From a virus: a stretch of DNA of 62,294 nt. A model generated the notes under the pieces. The model was not told the origin of the DNA. It searched no databases and saw only the letters and a list, made by a program, of their open reading frames with translations. This document shows, one piece after another, positions 41,956-49,379 of this stretch. Made by a program: the position numbers and the translations under genes. The stretch lies in IMG/VR virus record IMGVR_UViG_3300036790_000128, positions 1-62,294 of that record. One strand, 5' to 3'. How positions within the stretch are numbered: position 1 is the stretch's first letter; every line of letters begins with the position of its first letter.

Positions 41956-42467
41956 GTCGTCACCATTGTTTCACGTGAAACATCTGCCGGCGAAGGATAG
42001 GGAACCGACATTCCCTTGTTTTTTGAGACCGGCCGGATAACCCATGAAAATGCGTGCAATTGCATGTACTTAGCAGACTTTATCATAACCGAAACCGATG
42101 TCGGATTGCCATATTCGATCCGCCGCACAGTCGCCGGCTTGAGCCCCATCGCCACCCCGGCTTCCTCGTAATCGTGGCCCCGCAGTCCGCGCTTGATCCG
42201 AAACGCCATGGCGAACGCCAGCGCATTGAAATCCCCCGGTTCGACCATCGGATGAGGAAGATCGGGGCATGGATCGAAGCCGATCGCGGCGCATATCCGA
42301 AGGTAGGAGCCGACCTGGACCTGCTTTCCGGTCATCGCCTTGCGGAGTTCGTTAAGGGTTATTCTGGCCTTGGCGCAGTAGCCGGAGGCCAGATGGGCGC
42401 CGATGCGGTTGAGTTCGACTGCCAGGCGTTCGCTGGGGCTGGCGTTGGGGCGGCGGGCGCGGGTCAT
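41952..42467 (-). CDS. Putative repressor with two HTH regions
   Basis: 171 residues from ATG 42465-42467. SERLAVELNRIGAHLASGYC is followed by ITLNELRKAMTGKQVQVGSY (first HTH-like), and EEAGVAMGLKPATVRRIEYG (second, a good HTH). In the leftward control operon next to a YdaS/Cro-like gene, it is the best candidate for the regulator binding the GTAAG operators. No oligomerisation or RecA-cleavage domain is recognisable. Confidence 0.6.
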   Translation of the reverse strand: MTRARRPNASPSERLAVELNRIGAHLASGYCAKARITLNELRKAMTGKQVQVGSYLRICAAIGFDPCPDLPHPMVEPGDFNALAFAMAFRIKRGLRGHDYEEAGVAMGLKPATVRRIEYGNPTSVSVMIKSAKYMQLHAFSWVIRPVSKNKGMSVPYPSPADVSRETMVTT

Positions 42468-42601
42468 GATCCCATGTCTCTGAGCGTGCCGGGCGCGATC
42501 CAGAATGAATACGATGGCCATTTAGGACCGCCGTAATATACGGCACAGGCCCACTTGCATCGCTTAAAGCGAACCCGAACCACAGTGACCCATCCGCTCA
42601 T
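42464..42601 (-). CDS. Small basic protein
   Basis: 45 residues from ATG 42599-42601 (ATGA overlap with the preceding stop). MSGWVTVVRVRFKRCKWACA, then VYYGGPKWPSYSFWIA. Unknown. Confidence 0.45.
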   Translation of the reverse strand: MSGWVTVVRVRFKRCKWACAVYYGGPKWPSYSFWIAPGTLRDMGS

Positions 42602-42702
42602 TTTGACCTCCGCTTCATCTCCGGCGGCGTCAGCGCGACGACGATCAGCACCGATATGAGCAGCCAGATGGCGAGGATCAGGACCGGGGTGGGGATGGTC
42701 AT
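42598..42702 (-). CDS. Single-pass membrane peptide
   Basis: 34 residues, MTIPTPVLILAIWLLISVLI, then VVALTPPEMKRRSK: one transmembrane helix and a positive tail. Chained by 4-bp overlaps with both neighbours in the control operon. Confidence 0.5.
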   Translation of the reverse strand: MTIPTPVLILAIWLLISVLIVVALTPPEMKRRSK

Positions 42703-42917
42703 TCTGCGGCCTCCATCTTCGGAGGGTAAATATCGGGGCGCAGCTCAGACCGAGGAACGCCAGATAATTCCGCAACGGCGATCACCCGTTCGGCAGGGCA
42801 CCGCGTCCACTGACTGATCGCCTGCGATGTTAGGCCACCGAGGCGCCGCGCCAGTTTGGCGGGTCCGCCGGCTTGGCGGACGGCGAGCTTGATGATCGGC
42901 TCTTTTGGCTTTGTCAT
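42699..42917 (-). CDS. YdaS/Cro-like HTH regulator
   Basis: 72 residues. IIKLAVRQAGGPAKLARRLG, then GLTSQAISQWTRCPAERVIA and VAELSGVPRSELRPDIYP is the YdaS/Cro family pattern. The first leftward gene from the control region; its start is only about 9 bases from the inferred -10 box, so its message is probably leaderless. Confidence 0.8.
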   Translation of the reverse strand: MTKPKEPIIKLAVRQAGGPAKLARRLGGLTSQAISQWTRCPAERVIAVAELSGVPRSELRPDIYPPKMEAAE

Positions 42918-42925
42918 AACTGGAC

Positions 42926-42954
42926 ACCGTAAGCTAGACTTGCATTGATCGCAA
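42926..42954 (-). promoter_or_regulatory. Leftward promoter of the control operon
   Basis: On the minus strand TTGCGA (42954-42949), 17 bases, TACGGT (42931-42926). The -10 overlaps operator-like site 1. Confidence 0.5.
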
Positions 42955-43038
42955 GGGCGGATTACAATGTAAGCTATGCTTTCGGCGCGGAGAGGGTATG
43001 CAAAATGAAAGGTTGGCTTTCGCGTAAGGCTGGCTTAC
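42929..43038. promoter_or_regulatory. Three 15-bp operator-like sites (GTAAG-N5-CTTAC)
   Basis: Site 1 GTAAGCTAGACTTGC (42929-42943), site 2 GTAAGCTATGCTTTC (42969-42983), site 3 GTAAGGCTGGCTTAC (43024-43038, perfect arms). Site 1 covers parts of both promoters. Organisation resembles a lambda-type operator. Confidence 0.6.
42940..42968 (+). promoter_or_regulatory. Rightward early promoter
   Basis: TTGCAT (42940-42945), 17-base spacer, TACAAT (42963-42968). Site 1 overlaps the -35 and site 2 starts at the expected transcription start, so a bound regulator would block it. Drives the plus-strand early genes. Confidence 0.65.
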
Positions 43039-43069
43039 AACTAATGTCATCGAACGAAGGGGAACGCAA

Positions 43070-43450
43070 ATGAACCGCAAGACAGTCACCATCGTAACGC
43101 TGGATTGTCCGCAACCTCGCGATTTTCATCTTGAAGAAAGCCGAGCTGAACGGTTTGCAGCGCGCGTCCGCGCCGAAGGTGGCACGGCTGACGTTGGCCC
43201 TTTCAAGGTGTCCGCCGAACAGCGTGCCGTACTTTCACAAGCTGGAGTGGCCGTCCGCAAGCCAATCGAGTTGCCTTGGGCCGTTCCAAAAAAGGAAGGC
43301 TTCAAGGGCGAGGCATCCGGTCTGTATTTCCACTTTTACCGCACGCATGACGAAGCGAAGCAGTGCGAGCGCGCCCTCAAGAAAGAGGGCAAGTGGATCG
43401 GCCCGACGCGCTTTCTCCCCGGCGAAGCCTTCCATGCTGGTTACATCTGA
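43070..43450 (+). CDS. Early hypothetical protein
   Basis: 126 residues, first rightward gene; GAAGGGGA precedes the ATG. TVTIVTLDCPQPRDFHLEES, then LYFHFYRTHDEAKQCERALK, ending AFHAGYI. Alpha/beta, perhaps a small ferredoxin-like fold. Unknown. Confidence 0.55.
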   Translation: MNRKTVTIVTLDCPQPRDFHLEESRAERFAARVRAEGGTADVGPFKVSAEQRAVLSQAGVAVRKPIELPWAVPKKEGFKGEASGLYFHFYRTHDEAKQCERALKKEGKWIGPTRFLPGEAFHAGYI

Positions 43451-43485
43451 ACCAATCAACCGAACGGTTTCGTAAGGAGACGACG

Positions 43486-44466
43486 ATGGCGCGAGCCAAA
43501 ACACAGAAGAACGTCAATGCCGCAAGCAAAACGCCGGTTCCGGCCGTGGCCGACAAGGTCGATCCGCCAGTCATCGCTGCCTTCAAAGGCTTCGATCAGA
43601 ACTTCCAATGCCGTAGTTTCCAGTTTGAAGTTGGCAAGACCTACGAGCATGTCGGCGCTGTCACAGTTTGTGCTAGTGGCTTTCATGCGTGCCAGTCGCC
43701 GCTTGATATATTTGATTATTATGCTCCGGGTTTGAGCCGCTATGCCAGCGTAACACAATCTGGCGAGCACGCTTTCCACGACGCCGATTCGAAGGTTGTT
43801 TCAGCCAAAATCAAGATCGAGGCTGAATTAAAGCTGCCGGATTTTATTTCGGCTGCGGTCAAGTGGATTATCGACCACTCGACGCCGGCAACAAGCAATC
43901 GCAGCACGGGCCACCGATCAGCGGCGAGCAGCACGGGCTACCAATCAGCGGCGAGCAGCACGGGCTACCAATCAGCGGCGAGCAGCACGGGCCACCAATC
44001 AGCGGCGAGCAGCACGGGCGACCGATCAGCGGCGAGCAGCACGGGCCACCAATCAGCGGCGAGCAGCACGGGCCACCGATCAGCGGCGAGCAGCACGGGC
44101 CACCAATCAGCGGCGAGCAGCACGGGCGACCGATCAGCGGCGAGCAGCACGGGCCACCAATCAGCGGCGAGCAGCACGGGCGACCGATCAGCGGCGAGCA
44201 GCACGGGCGACCAATCAGCGGCGAGCAGCACGGGCGACCAATCAGCGGCGAGCAGCACGGGCGACCAATCAGCGGCGATGGCCGCTGGACGCGACGGCCG
44301 AGCTATGGGTGAGAAGGGCTGCGCACTCTTTTTGGTTCACCGCGACGAGGAATGGAGAATCACTCACGCTTGGGCAGGAATCGTCGGGCAAAACGGCATT
44401 GAGCCTCTTGTTTGGTACACGCTCAATGAGAATGGACAGCCCGTCAAATGTGAGACTGTCCCATGA
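43486..44466 (+). CDS. DUF7666-type protein with nonapeptide repeat array
   Basis: 326 residues from ATG 43486 (GTAAGGAGA upstream). The N-terminal domain IAAFKGFDQNFQCRSFQFEV, then CASGFHACQSPLDIFDYYAP is typical of DUF7666 proteins. Residues about 140-265 are 14 copies of a nine-residue unit (STG-H/D/Y-Q/R-SAAS), followed by a C-terminal domain (GCALFLVHRDEEWRITHAWA). Repeat regions in this family probably stack as a beta-solenoid. Function unknown. Confidence 0.8.
   Translation: MARAKTQKNVNAASKTPVPAVADKVDPPVIAAFKGFDQNFQCRSFQFEVGKTYEHVGAVTVCASGFHACQSPLDIFDYYAPGLSRYASVTQSGEHAFHDADSKVVSAKIKIEAELKLPDFISAAVKWIIDHSTPATSNRSTGHRSAASSTGYQSAASSTGYQSAASSTGHQSAASSTGDRSAASSTGHQSAASSTGHRSAASSTGHQSAASSTGDRSAASSTGHQSAASSTGDRSAASSTGDQSAASSTGDQSAASSTGDQSAAMAAGRDGRAMGEKGCALFLVHRDEEWRITHAWAGIVGQNGIEPLVWYTLNENGQPVKCETVP
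43902..44279 (+). repeat. 27-bp tandem array, 14 units
   Basis: Unit AGCACGGGCCACCGATCAGC plus GGCGAGC, varying mainly at the fourth and fifth codons. All reading frames stay open because the unit length is a multiple of three. Confidence 0.92.
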
Positions 44467-44506
44467 CCTTCCTCCATCAGTTCACGCTGGCTACATCTGA
44501 CATCCA

Positions 44507-44555
44507 GTTGACCGAGTCCGGCGCCCATCCCACGAAGGCCCCATCGTGACACAAA
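44507..44555 (+). repeat. Family A repeat, copy A11
   Basis: Consensus copy GTTGACCGAGTCCGG ... CATCGTGACACAAA, directly before the ribosome site of the gene at 44570. Confidence 0.9.
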
Positions 44556-44569
44556 CAGGAGTCCAGCAA

Positions 44570-45013
44570 ATGATCAACATCGACCACATCCCCGGCTCTT
44601 ACTCCGCTCCCATCGACGTGAACAAGCCGCAGCCGGCCCATAAGATAGCTCCCATGAAGATGGCCTTGGGCCGGGCGATCGCAGAACTGGGGACGCTCTA
44701 CATGACGCCGCGAGCCTGTCCCGATTTCCCGTCGATGTATCCGATCCAGCAGGACTTCGACAAGGTCGCGGAGTATCTGGAAAAGGTGGCGCTGATCATG
44801 GGAAGGCTGCTGCGATCGACAGGGATCGAGGTCAACGCCAATGCCTTGTGCGATGTAGAATTGGTGCGGTTCGCTGACGATACTTTCCTGGACTCGATCA
44901 AGGGCTGGGCCACTGACGAGTGCTATCGGGCAGGGGAAGCTGCAGCGGAAGCTTTGGAAGATGGCGGCCAGGGCGATGCTGGGGATCGGGCTTGGAATGA
45001 GCGGAGGGTGTGA
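44570..45013 (+). CDS. Early hypothetical protein
   Basis: 147 residues, start at ATG 44570 behind AGGAGT; an upstream GTG lies in repeat A11. YPIQQDFDKVAEYLEKVALI, then DDTFLDSIKGWATDECYRAG. Helical. Unknown. Confidence 0.55.
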   Translation: MINIDHIPGSYSAPIDVNKPQPAHKIAPMKMALGRAIAELGTLYMTPRACPDFPSMYPIQQDFDKVAEYLEKVALIMGRLLRSTGIEVNANALCDVELVRFADDTFLDSIKGWATDECYRAGEAAAEALEDGGQGDAGDRAWNERRV

Positions 45014-45258
45014 TGGTCCTTTCTTGCAGAACGTGCAACGGCGAAGGCCGCATCTTCAAATCAAAATACGGTGGCAATGATCCTGACGTGTGGGACGCCG
45101 GTCAGTGTGAAGCCTGCGAAGGCAGCGGCAATCAGACTTGCGAGGCGCGGGGTTGCACTGAAACAGCCGTGGCGTTCAATGAAGATGGCGAGGCTTTTTG
45201 TGAGGACTGCCTTGCACAATGGCATGAGGACAACAGCCAATTCGGAGTGGGAGCGTAG
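45013..45258 (+). CDS. Zinc-finger-like small protein (CxxCxGxG type)
   Basis: 81 residues; ATG overlaps the previous stop. CRTCNGEGRIFKSKYGG, then CEACEGSGNQTCE and CEDCLAQWHEDN: DnaJ-type CxxCxGxG zinc knuckles. Often seen in phage early regions. Function unknown. Confidence 0.6.
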   Translation: MVLSCRTCNGEGRIFKSKYGGNDPDVWDAGQCEACEGSGNQTCEARGCTETAVAFNEDGEAFCEDCLAQWHEDNSQFGVGA

Positions 45259-45269
45259 GTCATGAAAGA

Positions 45270-45318
45270 TTTGTGTCACGATAGGGCCATCGCGGGAGCA
45301 GCACCGGACTCGGTCAAC
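45270..45318 (-). repeat. Family A repeat, copy A12
   Basis: Minus-strand GTTGACCGAGTCCGG ... second hairpin CGCGAT/ATCGTG, with one G-T pair replacing A-T. Faces A11 across two genes. Confidence 0.88.
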
Positions 45319-45345
45319 ATACCGCCGCAGTTCAAGGAACGCGTC

Positions 45346-45507
45346 ATGACCTTTGACGTTCGCACCAACCATTGGCTCAAGCCCATTCCGCTGCGGCAGT
45401 TCGATTGGGAAGCTGTCATGGACAACTACGAACTGGGTTGCCCGATAGGCTACGGTCGCACGGAGCAGGAAGCCATTGACGATTTGTTGGAGCAAATCGA
45501 GCCATGA
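45346..45507 (+). CDS. Early small protein
   Basis: 53 residues from ATG 45346 (AAGGAA upstream). WLKPIPLRQFDWEAVMDNYE, then GCPIGYGRTEQEAIDDLLEQ resembles the compact alpha/beta fold of small phage and HicB-like proteins. Unknown. Confidence 0.5.
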   Translation: MTFDVRTNHWLKPIPLRQFDWEAVMDNYELGCPIGYGRTEQEAIDDLLEQIEP

Positions 45508-45707
45508 CCCGCCGCGAAGCCGCCAACGCGATCATCGCCGACCAGACGCAAGCCAACGCCACCTTATTTGCCGCGCTGCTGGAAATCCGCGACGGCCTGG
45601 CCGACACGCACTCGACGCCGGGCCAGCGCATGACGCTGATCACCAAGCGCGATGCATGGCAGATCGCCGATGTGGCGATCAAGCTGACGACAGGAGGCGC
45701 CACATGA
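45504..45707 (+). CDS. Early small protein
   Basis: 67 residues, mostly helical (AANAIIADQTQANATLFAAL; RDAWQIADVAIKLTTGG). Overlaps both neighbours. Unknown. Confidence 0.5.
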   Translation: MTRREAANAIIADQTQANATLFAALLEIRDGLADTHSTPGQRMTLITKRDAWQIADVAIKLTTGGAT

Positions 45708-45934
45708 CCATCATCATCCATATCCTGATCGGCATTCCCTTCGTCGCCGCCGCCCTGTTCGGCTTCTTCGCCTGGGGATACACGCGCGGCAGCAACTACC
45801 ATCCCTACGATCCGCTCGCCGCGGAACATGAGGCCATGAAACGCGCAAGAGGCAACGGATCGCTGGCCGGAACCATCACCGAAGCTATGGAGAAGGAGAA
45901 GGAACGTGAAATTGCTTTTCGCTATCGCCGCTGA
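45704..45934 (+). CDS. Small membrane protein
   Basis: 76 residues. One N-terminal transmembrane helix (IIIHILIGIPFVAAALFGFF), then a charged helical tail. Chained to the preceding gene by a 4-bp overlap. Confidence 0.5.
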   Translation: MTIIIHILIGIPFVAAALFGFFAWGYTRGSNYHPYDPLAAEHEAMKRARGNGSLAGTITEAMEKEKEREIAFRYRR

Positions 45935-46019
45935 ACTCGGCGCGCTTGGCTCGATCGTGCTGTTTCTGTGCATGATCGCGCTTTGGGCTGAGATCATTCC
46001 GTCGATCCACTTTCACTGA
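45906..46019 (+). CDS. Small membrane peptide
   Basis: 37 residues, GTG start behind GGAGAAGGAA. MKLLFAIAAELGALGSIVLF, then LCMIALWAEIIPSIHFH: one hydrophobic helix. It overlaps the previous gene by 29 bp in another frame. Confidence 0.45.
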   Translation: MKLLFAIAAELGALGSIVLFLCMIALWAEIIPSIHFH

Positions 46020-46030
46020 GGGAGGTGAAT

Positions 46031-46240
46031 ATGCGGGGAATTAGTAGCTCACATCAGACATTCATCGTAATTCTCGCGGCCTTGCAGTCTGCGATTCTCG
46101 ACCATGCTGCCGCGCCAGTTAATGAAAGTGCAGCCGACGATCGTCTTGATGAGGCCATGTCGGCCTTCGCGCACGACGCTAGGGTCTTTCCATGCTTACC
46201 CGGTTGCCACACACAAACGCTGAGACCTACTAGATGTTGA
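46031..46240 (+). CDS. Early protein whose C-terminus is read from repeat B3
   Basis: 69 residues from ATG 46031 (GGGAGGTG upstream). FIVILAALQSAILDHAAAPV, then LDEAMSAFAHDARVF; the last 15 or so residues (CLPGCHTQTLRPTRC) come from the family B leader, suggesting the original 3' end was lost when the cassette arrived. Confidence 0.45.
   Translation: MRGISSSHQTFIVILAALQSAILDHAAAPVNESAADDRLDEAMSAFAHDARVFPCLPGCHTQTLRPTRC
46191..46218 (+). repeat. Family B repeat, copy B3
   Basis: CATGCTTACCCGGTTGCCAC, then ACACAAAC. Together with the next 35 bases it aligns with the leader of the NADAR cassette up to and including the ATGTTGA start. Confidence 0.88.
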
Positions 46241-46407
46241 CGAGAGACGAACGGCTGCAAGCCGTCAAATTCCAAGATGCCATCGGCGAAGTTGTCGATG
46301 TGTATCTACGCGAAGGCATGGACCCGGACCTCATTGCCGAGGTCCTGAAAGACGAGGCCGCCAGCGATCTACGCATGCGCCGCCTGGAATTGGAGGACGC
46401 GAAATGA
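46234..46407 (+). CDS. Small helical protein, first gene of second family B cassette
   Basis: 57 residues. MLTRDERLQAVKFQDAIGEV, then VDVYLREGMDPDLIAEVLKD. Its first codons ATGTTGA match the NADAR start region because the leader is shared. Unknown function. Confidence 0.55.
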   Translation: MLTRDERLQAVKFQDAIGEVVDVYLREGMDPDLIAEVLKDEAASDLRMRRLELEDAK

Positions 46408-46595
46408 GCAGATTTGGCATCGTCGCCACGCTCAAGCGCGGCATTCCCGTTCGGGGGGCTTTCTTGTGCCCGCTATGTGGGGGCGATGGAGAGATTGACC
46501 CCGTTGAATTCTCTGCCGCTGACCCAAACCCTCACAAGGACGTGTGTTGCGAATGCGGCGGCCAAGGATGGCTGCCAGACGATTGTGAGGATTGA
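46404..46595 (+). CDS. Zinc-knuckle small protein
   Basis: 63 residues. CPLCGGDGEIDPVEF, then CCECGGQGWLPDDCED: two CxxCGGxG knuckles. Overlaps the previous gene by 4 bp. Unknown. Confidence 0.55.
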   Translation: MSRFGIVATLKRGIPVRGAFLCPLCGGDGEIDPVEFSAADPNPHKDVCCECGGQGWLPDDCED

Positions 46596-46865
46596 ATGAG
46601 CCCGCTCAAATGCCCCGGCGTTGGCCGCGACAAAGACTGCATCAGCGCGTTGCAGTTCTATTTTAGCCGTCGCGTTAGCGACGACGAAATGCGCTTTCTC
46701 CACGAAGTGATGCAGCGATCCGTCGCTTGTATGCCGCGACTCAGCGATCTGGTGCGCCGCCACGACTGTCCAGGTCATGTCGCATCTGAAGACGATCCGA
46801 AGGTTTGTGACAGGTGCGGTACGCACATTGATGAACTTCGGCCGCCCGATGGGGATGGACCATGA
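46596..46865 (+). CDS. Cys-rich hypothetical protein
   Basis: 89 residues; abuts the preceding stop. FYFSRRVSDDEMRFLHEVMQ, then CPGHVASEDDPKVCDRCGTH. Possible zinc protein. Last gene of the second family B cassette. Confidence 0.5.
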   Translation: MSPLKCPGVGRDKDCISALQFYFSRRVSDDEMRFLHEVMQRSVACMPRLSDLVRRHDCPGHVASEDDPKVCDRCGTHIDELRPPDGDGP

Positions 46866-46875
46866 CCACAACATC

Positions 46876-46906
46876 TAGGGCTGTGTGTCTAAACCGGATA
46901 AGCATG
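46876..46906 (-). repeat. Family B repeat, copy B4 with NADAR 3' remnant
   Basis: Reverse complement of B1, 31 of 31 bases. Bases just before it (ACAACATC) also match the last NADAR codons with two changes, although no NADAR gene is here. Confidence 0.9.
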
Positions 46907-46981
46907 GGTCTTTCAACGCGAGCAGGGACGTACTCATTCGTTGATTTTTCGGAAAGTTGATTGAAGATCATGCACACCACC

Positions 46982-47791
46982 ATGACCACATCCGAGATCG
47001 CCGACAAGTATATCCCGTCAGCACGCGGAGCCGTGCCGCCGACCGACAATCAGCCGCCGGCAGTCGCCATCGAAAGCGCCAAGGAAGCCCGCGAACAGAT
47101 CGGGCAATGGCTGACGGACGTGCCTGTCGTCCAGACGCTCGAACAGGCCCGCAATGCGGCAACGCAAATGCGGCTCGGCAAGACGGCGCTGGACGAACTC
47201 GAAACCGAGCGCACCACGTCCCCCCTCTACAAGGCGTGGAAGGCGTTCGATGACAAGGTGAGGGCGGCCAACAAACTCTACAAGGGCGCCAGCGATCCGA
47301 TCGCCGCACTGGTCAAGGAGGTTGACAAGCGGCTGTGGCGCTATCGTGAGGCCGAAAAGGAACGCCGCCGGCAAGAGGCCGCGGAAGCCCAGCGCAAGGC
47401 CGCCGAGCTGGCGCAACGCGCCCTGGACGCAGCCGCAGCACGCGATGAGGCCGTTGACGACGCATCCATGGGTGTCGAGACCGATGCCGGGGCGCTGATC
47501 GTCCAGGCCAACCAGCTCAATAGACGCGCTGCCCTTTCGGCTCATATCGCAGATGGCATGGTGCGCAATGCGGAGACAGTCAAAATCCGTGACGATTTCG
47601 GCGGCAGGGCCGTAGCCGCCCGCAATCCAGATGTACCGACCGTTACGGACGCCATCGCAGCTATTACCGCCATGGGGATGACGGGCAAGATCGAGGAAGC
47701 TATCGTTTCGTCGGCGCGGGACTTTTACCGGGCGCATCTGGAATGGCCCAAGGGTATTACTATCGTCAAGCAAAGGAGCATGGAGTCATGA
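46982..47791 (+). CDS. Early coiled-coil protein
   Basis: 269 residues from ATG 46982. A long charged coiled coil (VKEVDKRLWRYREAEKERRR, then QEAAEAQRKAAELAQRALDA) lies between an N-terminal helical domain and a C-terminal alpha/beta segment (TVTDAIAAITAMGMTGKIEE). I recall similar proteins in phage early operons paired with a ssDNA-binding-type gene. Function unknown. Confidence 0.55.
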   Translation: MTTSEIADKYIPSARGAVPPTDNQPPAVAIESAKEAREQIGQWLTDVPVVQTLEQARNAATQMRLGKTALDELETERTTSPLYKAWKAFDDKVRAANKLYKGASDPIAALVKEVDKRLWRYREAEKERRRQEAAEAQRKAAELAQRALDAAAARDEAVDDASMGVETDAGALIVQANQLNRRAALSAHIADGMVRNAETVKIRDDFGGRAVAARNPDVPTVTDAIAAITAMGMTGKIEEAIVSSARDFYRAHLEWPKGITIVKQRSMES

Positions 47792-48360
47792 ATACCGTAG
47801 CAATGGAACGTGAACCGCTGGTGTCGATCAAGGGCACCGTGACGGAGAAAGTAGCGGCCGCAAGCTCGCGCCAACCAGGCAAGGTGAAACTGTCCAATGG
47901 ACAATTCCTTCACGCCTTCGCCGAGAAGCTCCAGCAGATACAGCCGGGGTTGGCTTATGACTTTGGCTGTTCGCGCAGCGAGTTCAAGGGCGTCAATCAG
48001 AACACGATCCGCGCCTTCAAGCTGATTGGAGATGTAGGGCCGGCTCCCGCCAATTTCATTACGCGCGAAGAAATCGAAGCGCAGCGTCAGCCTCGTGCGG
48101 CCCAGGCTGTCCCAACCAATCTGCGGGGCGAGTATTCCGTTGTCGAGACGGCGCCCCAGCAGGCTCCCAAGGCCGCGCCGGCGGGCAATCAGTATTACCG
48201 GCCTACGGCGCCCCGCGATGCAGAGCGGATGTTTGTCTGCGCCGAACTCGGTCATTTTATTGATCGCGGCTCGATTAAGTGCGATGCTGATGAACTGGTC
48301 GAAGCCATTAATACACTGCGGTCGGCATGGCAGGCGACATTCGGAGCGGACGAGCAGTAG
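47788..48360 (+). CDS. Putative OB-fold/ssDNA-binding-like protein
   Basis: 190 residues from ATG 47788 (overlaps the previous stop). LVSIKGTVTEKVAAASSRQP, then GKVKLSNGQFLHAFAEKLQQ and LAYDFGCSRSEFKGVNQNTI looks like an OB-type barrel, followed by a Pro/Ala/Gln linker and a C-terminal acidic helix, as in SSB-type proteins. No direct family match can be claimed. Confidence 0.45.
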   Translation: MNTVAMEREPLVSIKGTVTEKVAAASSRQPGKVKLSNGQFLHAFAEKLQQIQPGLAYDFGCSRSEFKGVNQNTIRAFKLIGDVGPAPANFITREEIEAQRQPRAAQAVPTNLRGEYSVVETAPQQAPKAAPAGNQYYRPTAPRDAERMFVCAELGHFIDRGSIKCDADELVEAINTLRSAWQATFGADEQ

Positions 48361-48362
48361 AT

Positions 48363-48411
48363 TTTGTGTCACGCGGGGACAACGCGAACTGAGAGACCGG
48401 ACTCGGTCAAC
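48363..48411 (-). repeat. Family A repeat, copy A13 (variant centre)
   Basis: Minus-strand GTTGACCGAGTCCGGTC, centre TCTCAGTTCGCGTTGTCC shared with A8, then CGCGTGACACAAA. First hairpin extended to GACCG/CGGTC. Confidence 0.88.
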
Positions 48412-48447
48412 CACGGCTTTCGACAAAGCGCCGACAGGAGAACCAAA

Positions 48448-48972
48448 ATGCCAAACCACGTAATCAACGAAATCATCTTCCGCAATGTGGACGTGGCGAA
48501 GCAGAACGAAATGCTGATTATGATCCGAAACGGCCTTGGCGAAGTGGATTTTGAAATTCTCGTGCCGATTCCGATCAATGTGTGGCGCGGCAGCGTCGGC
48601 GCAAAACATGAAAAGGCTTTCCGACAAAACGCGCTTGATTGGGCGCGGCTGAATTGGGGGACCAAGTGGAACGCCTATGGGCAAAAGCCTATCGAGCGCA
48701 CGGATGACACATTGATCCTCCGCTTTCAAACTGCGTGGGGACCACCTTACGGGTGGCTATGCGCGATCTTCAATTTCTTCAAGCTGCCTTTTGAGCACAA
48801 CTGGTTCAGCGAAGGGCATGACCGTGGCGTCTGCGGCAAGTTCAACTGGTCGCGCATGGACGTTCTTGGCGATGATCCATGGAACGAAGAACCGGCCGAT
48901 GAGGCCATGCACCGGCATCTGCACAAGCTGTTGTGGGGTGTCGAAGAATTTTCCGGCGAAGATGCGGCCTAG
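48448..48972 (+). CDS. API92-like (ferredoxin-like) phage protein
   Basis: 174 residues from ATG 48448. MPNHVINEIIFRNVDVAKQN, then WARLNWGTKWNAYGQKP and FQTAWGPPYGWLCAIFNFF are typical of API92/DUF1281-type proteins, where the NWGTKWN and TAWxPP motifs recur. Function unknown. First gene of a block bounded by A13 and A14. Confidence 0.75.
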   Translation: MPNHVINEIIFRNVDVAKQNEMLIMIRNGLGEVDFEILVPIPINVWRGSVGAKHEKAFRQNALDWARLNWGTKWNAYGQKPIERTDDTLILRFQTAWGPPYGWLCAIFNFFKLPFEHNWFSEGHDRGVCGKFNWSRMDVLGDDPWNEEPADEAMHRHLHKLLWGVEEFSGEDAA

Positions 48973-49000
48973 CCGCGTTGAAGACCGCGGAGTCGCAATC

Positions 49001-49225
49001 ATGACGAAGAACGTCAGCCTGAGCGAGCAGATTGAGCAATACGAGGATGACCGCGCGCTCCTTGATCCGATCCTGAAAGAGGCTCGCCAAGACCGCGACG
49101 AGATCAAAAAGCTACGTGCAGCCCTAACCGAAATCTCAAAGCACTACGCCAACCAAGACATGAACCACGTCGATTTCCGAGTGATGGCAAAAAATCTCGC
49201 CGACGCCGCGCTGGTGACGGAGTAG
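49001..49225 (+). CDS. Early coiled-coil small protein
   Basis: 74 residues. SLSEQIEQYEDDRALLDPIL, then EARQDRDEIKKLRAALTEIS. Unknown. Confidence 0.5.
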   Translation: MTKNVSLSEQIEQYEDDRALLDPILKEARQDRDEIKKLRAALTEISKHYANQDMNHVDFRVMAKNLADAALVTE

Positions 49226-49233
49226 GCCCTCTC

Positions 49234-49368
49234 GTGATACAATGGATTGAACATGCCGTAATGGTAATCCTGGTACTTGCGCTGATACGCAATCGCGCCA
49301 CGTTCGCTGGAACGGCTTTATGTGGCAGGACGAAACCGGGAAAGACGCCGCCGCTTAGCGTTGTCTAG
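49234..49368 (+). CDS. Small membrane-type peptide
   Basis: 44 residues, GTG start. MIQWIEHAVMVILVLALIRN, then RATFAGTALCG. One hydrophobic stretch. Weak ribosome site; tentative. Confidence 0.35.
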   Translation: MIQWIEHAVMVILVLALIRNRATFAGTALCGRTKPGKTPPLSVV

Positions 49369-49379
49369 GACGTAGCACC

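Noticed and set aside
43863-44312. Alternative-frame ORF and antisense ORF across the 27-bp array
   Set aside because: They are open only because the repeat unit is a multiple of three. Composition is pure repeat, and the annotated frame has conserved domains on both sides.
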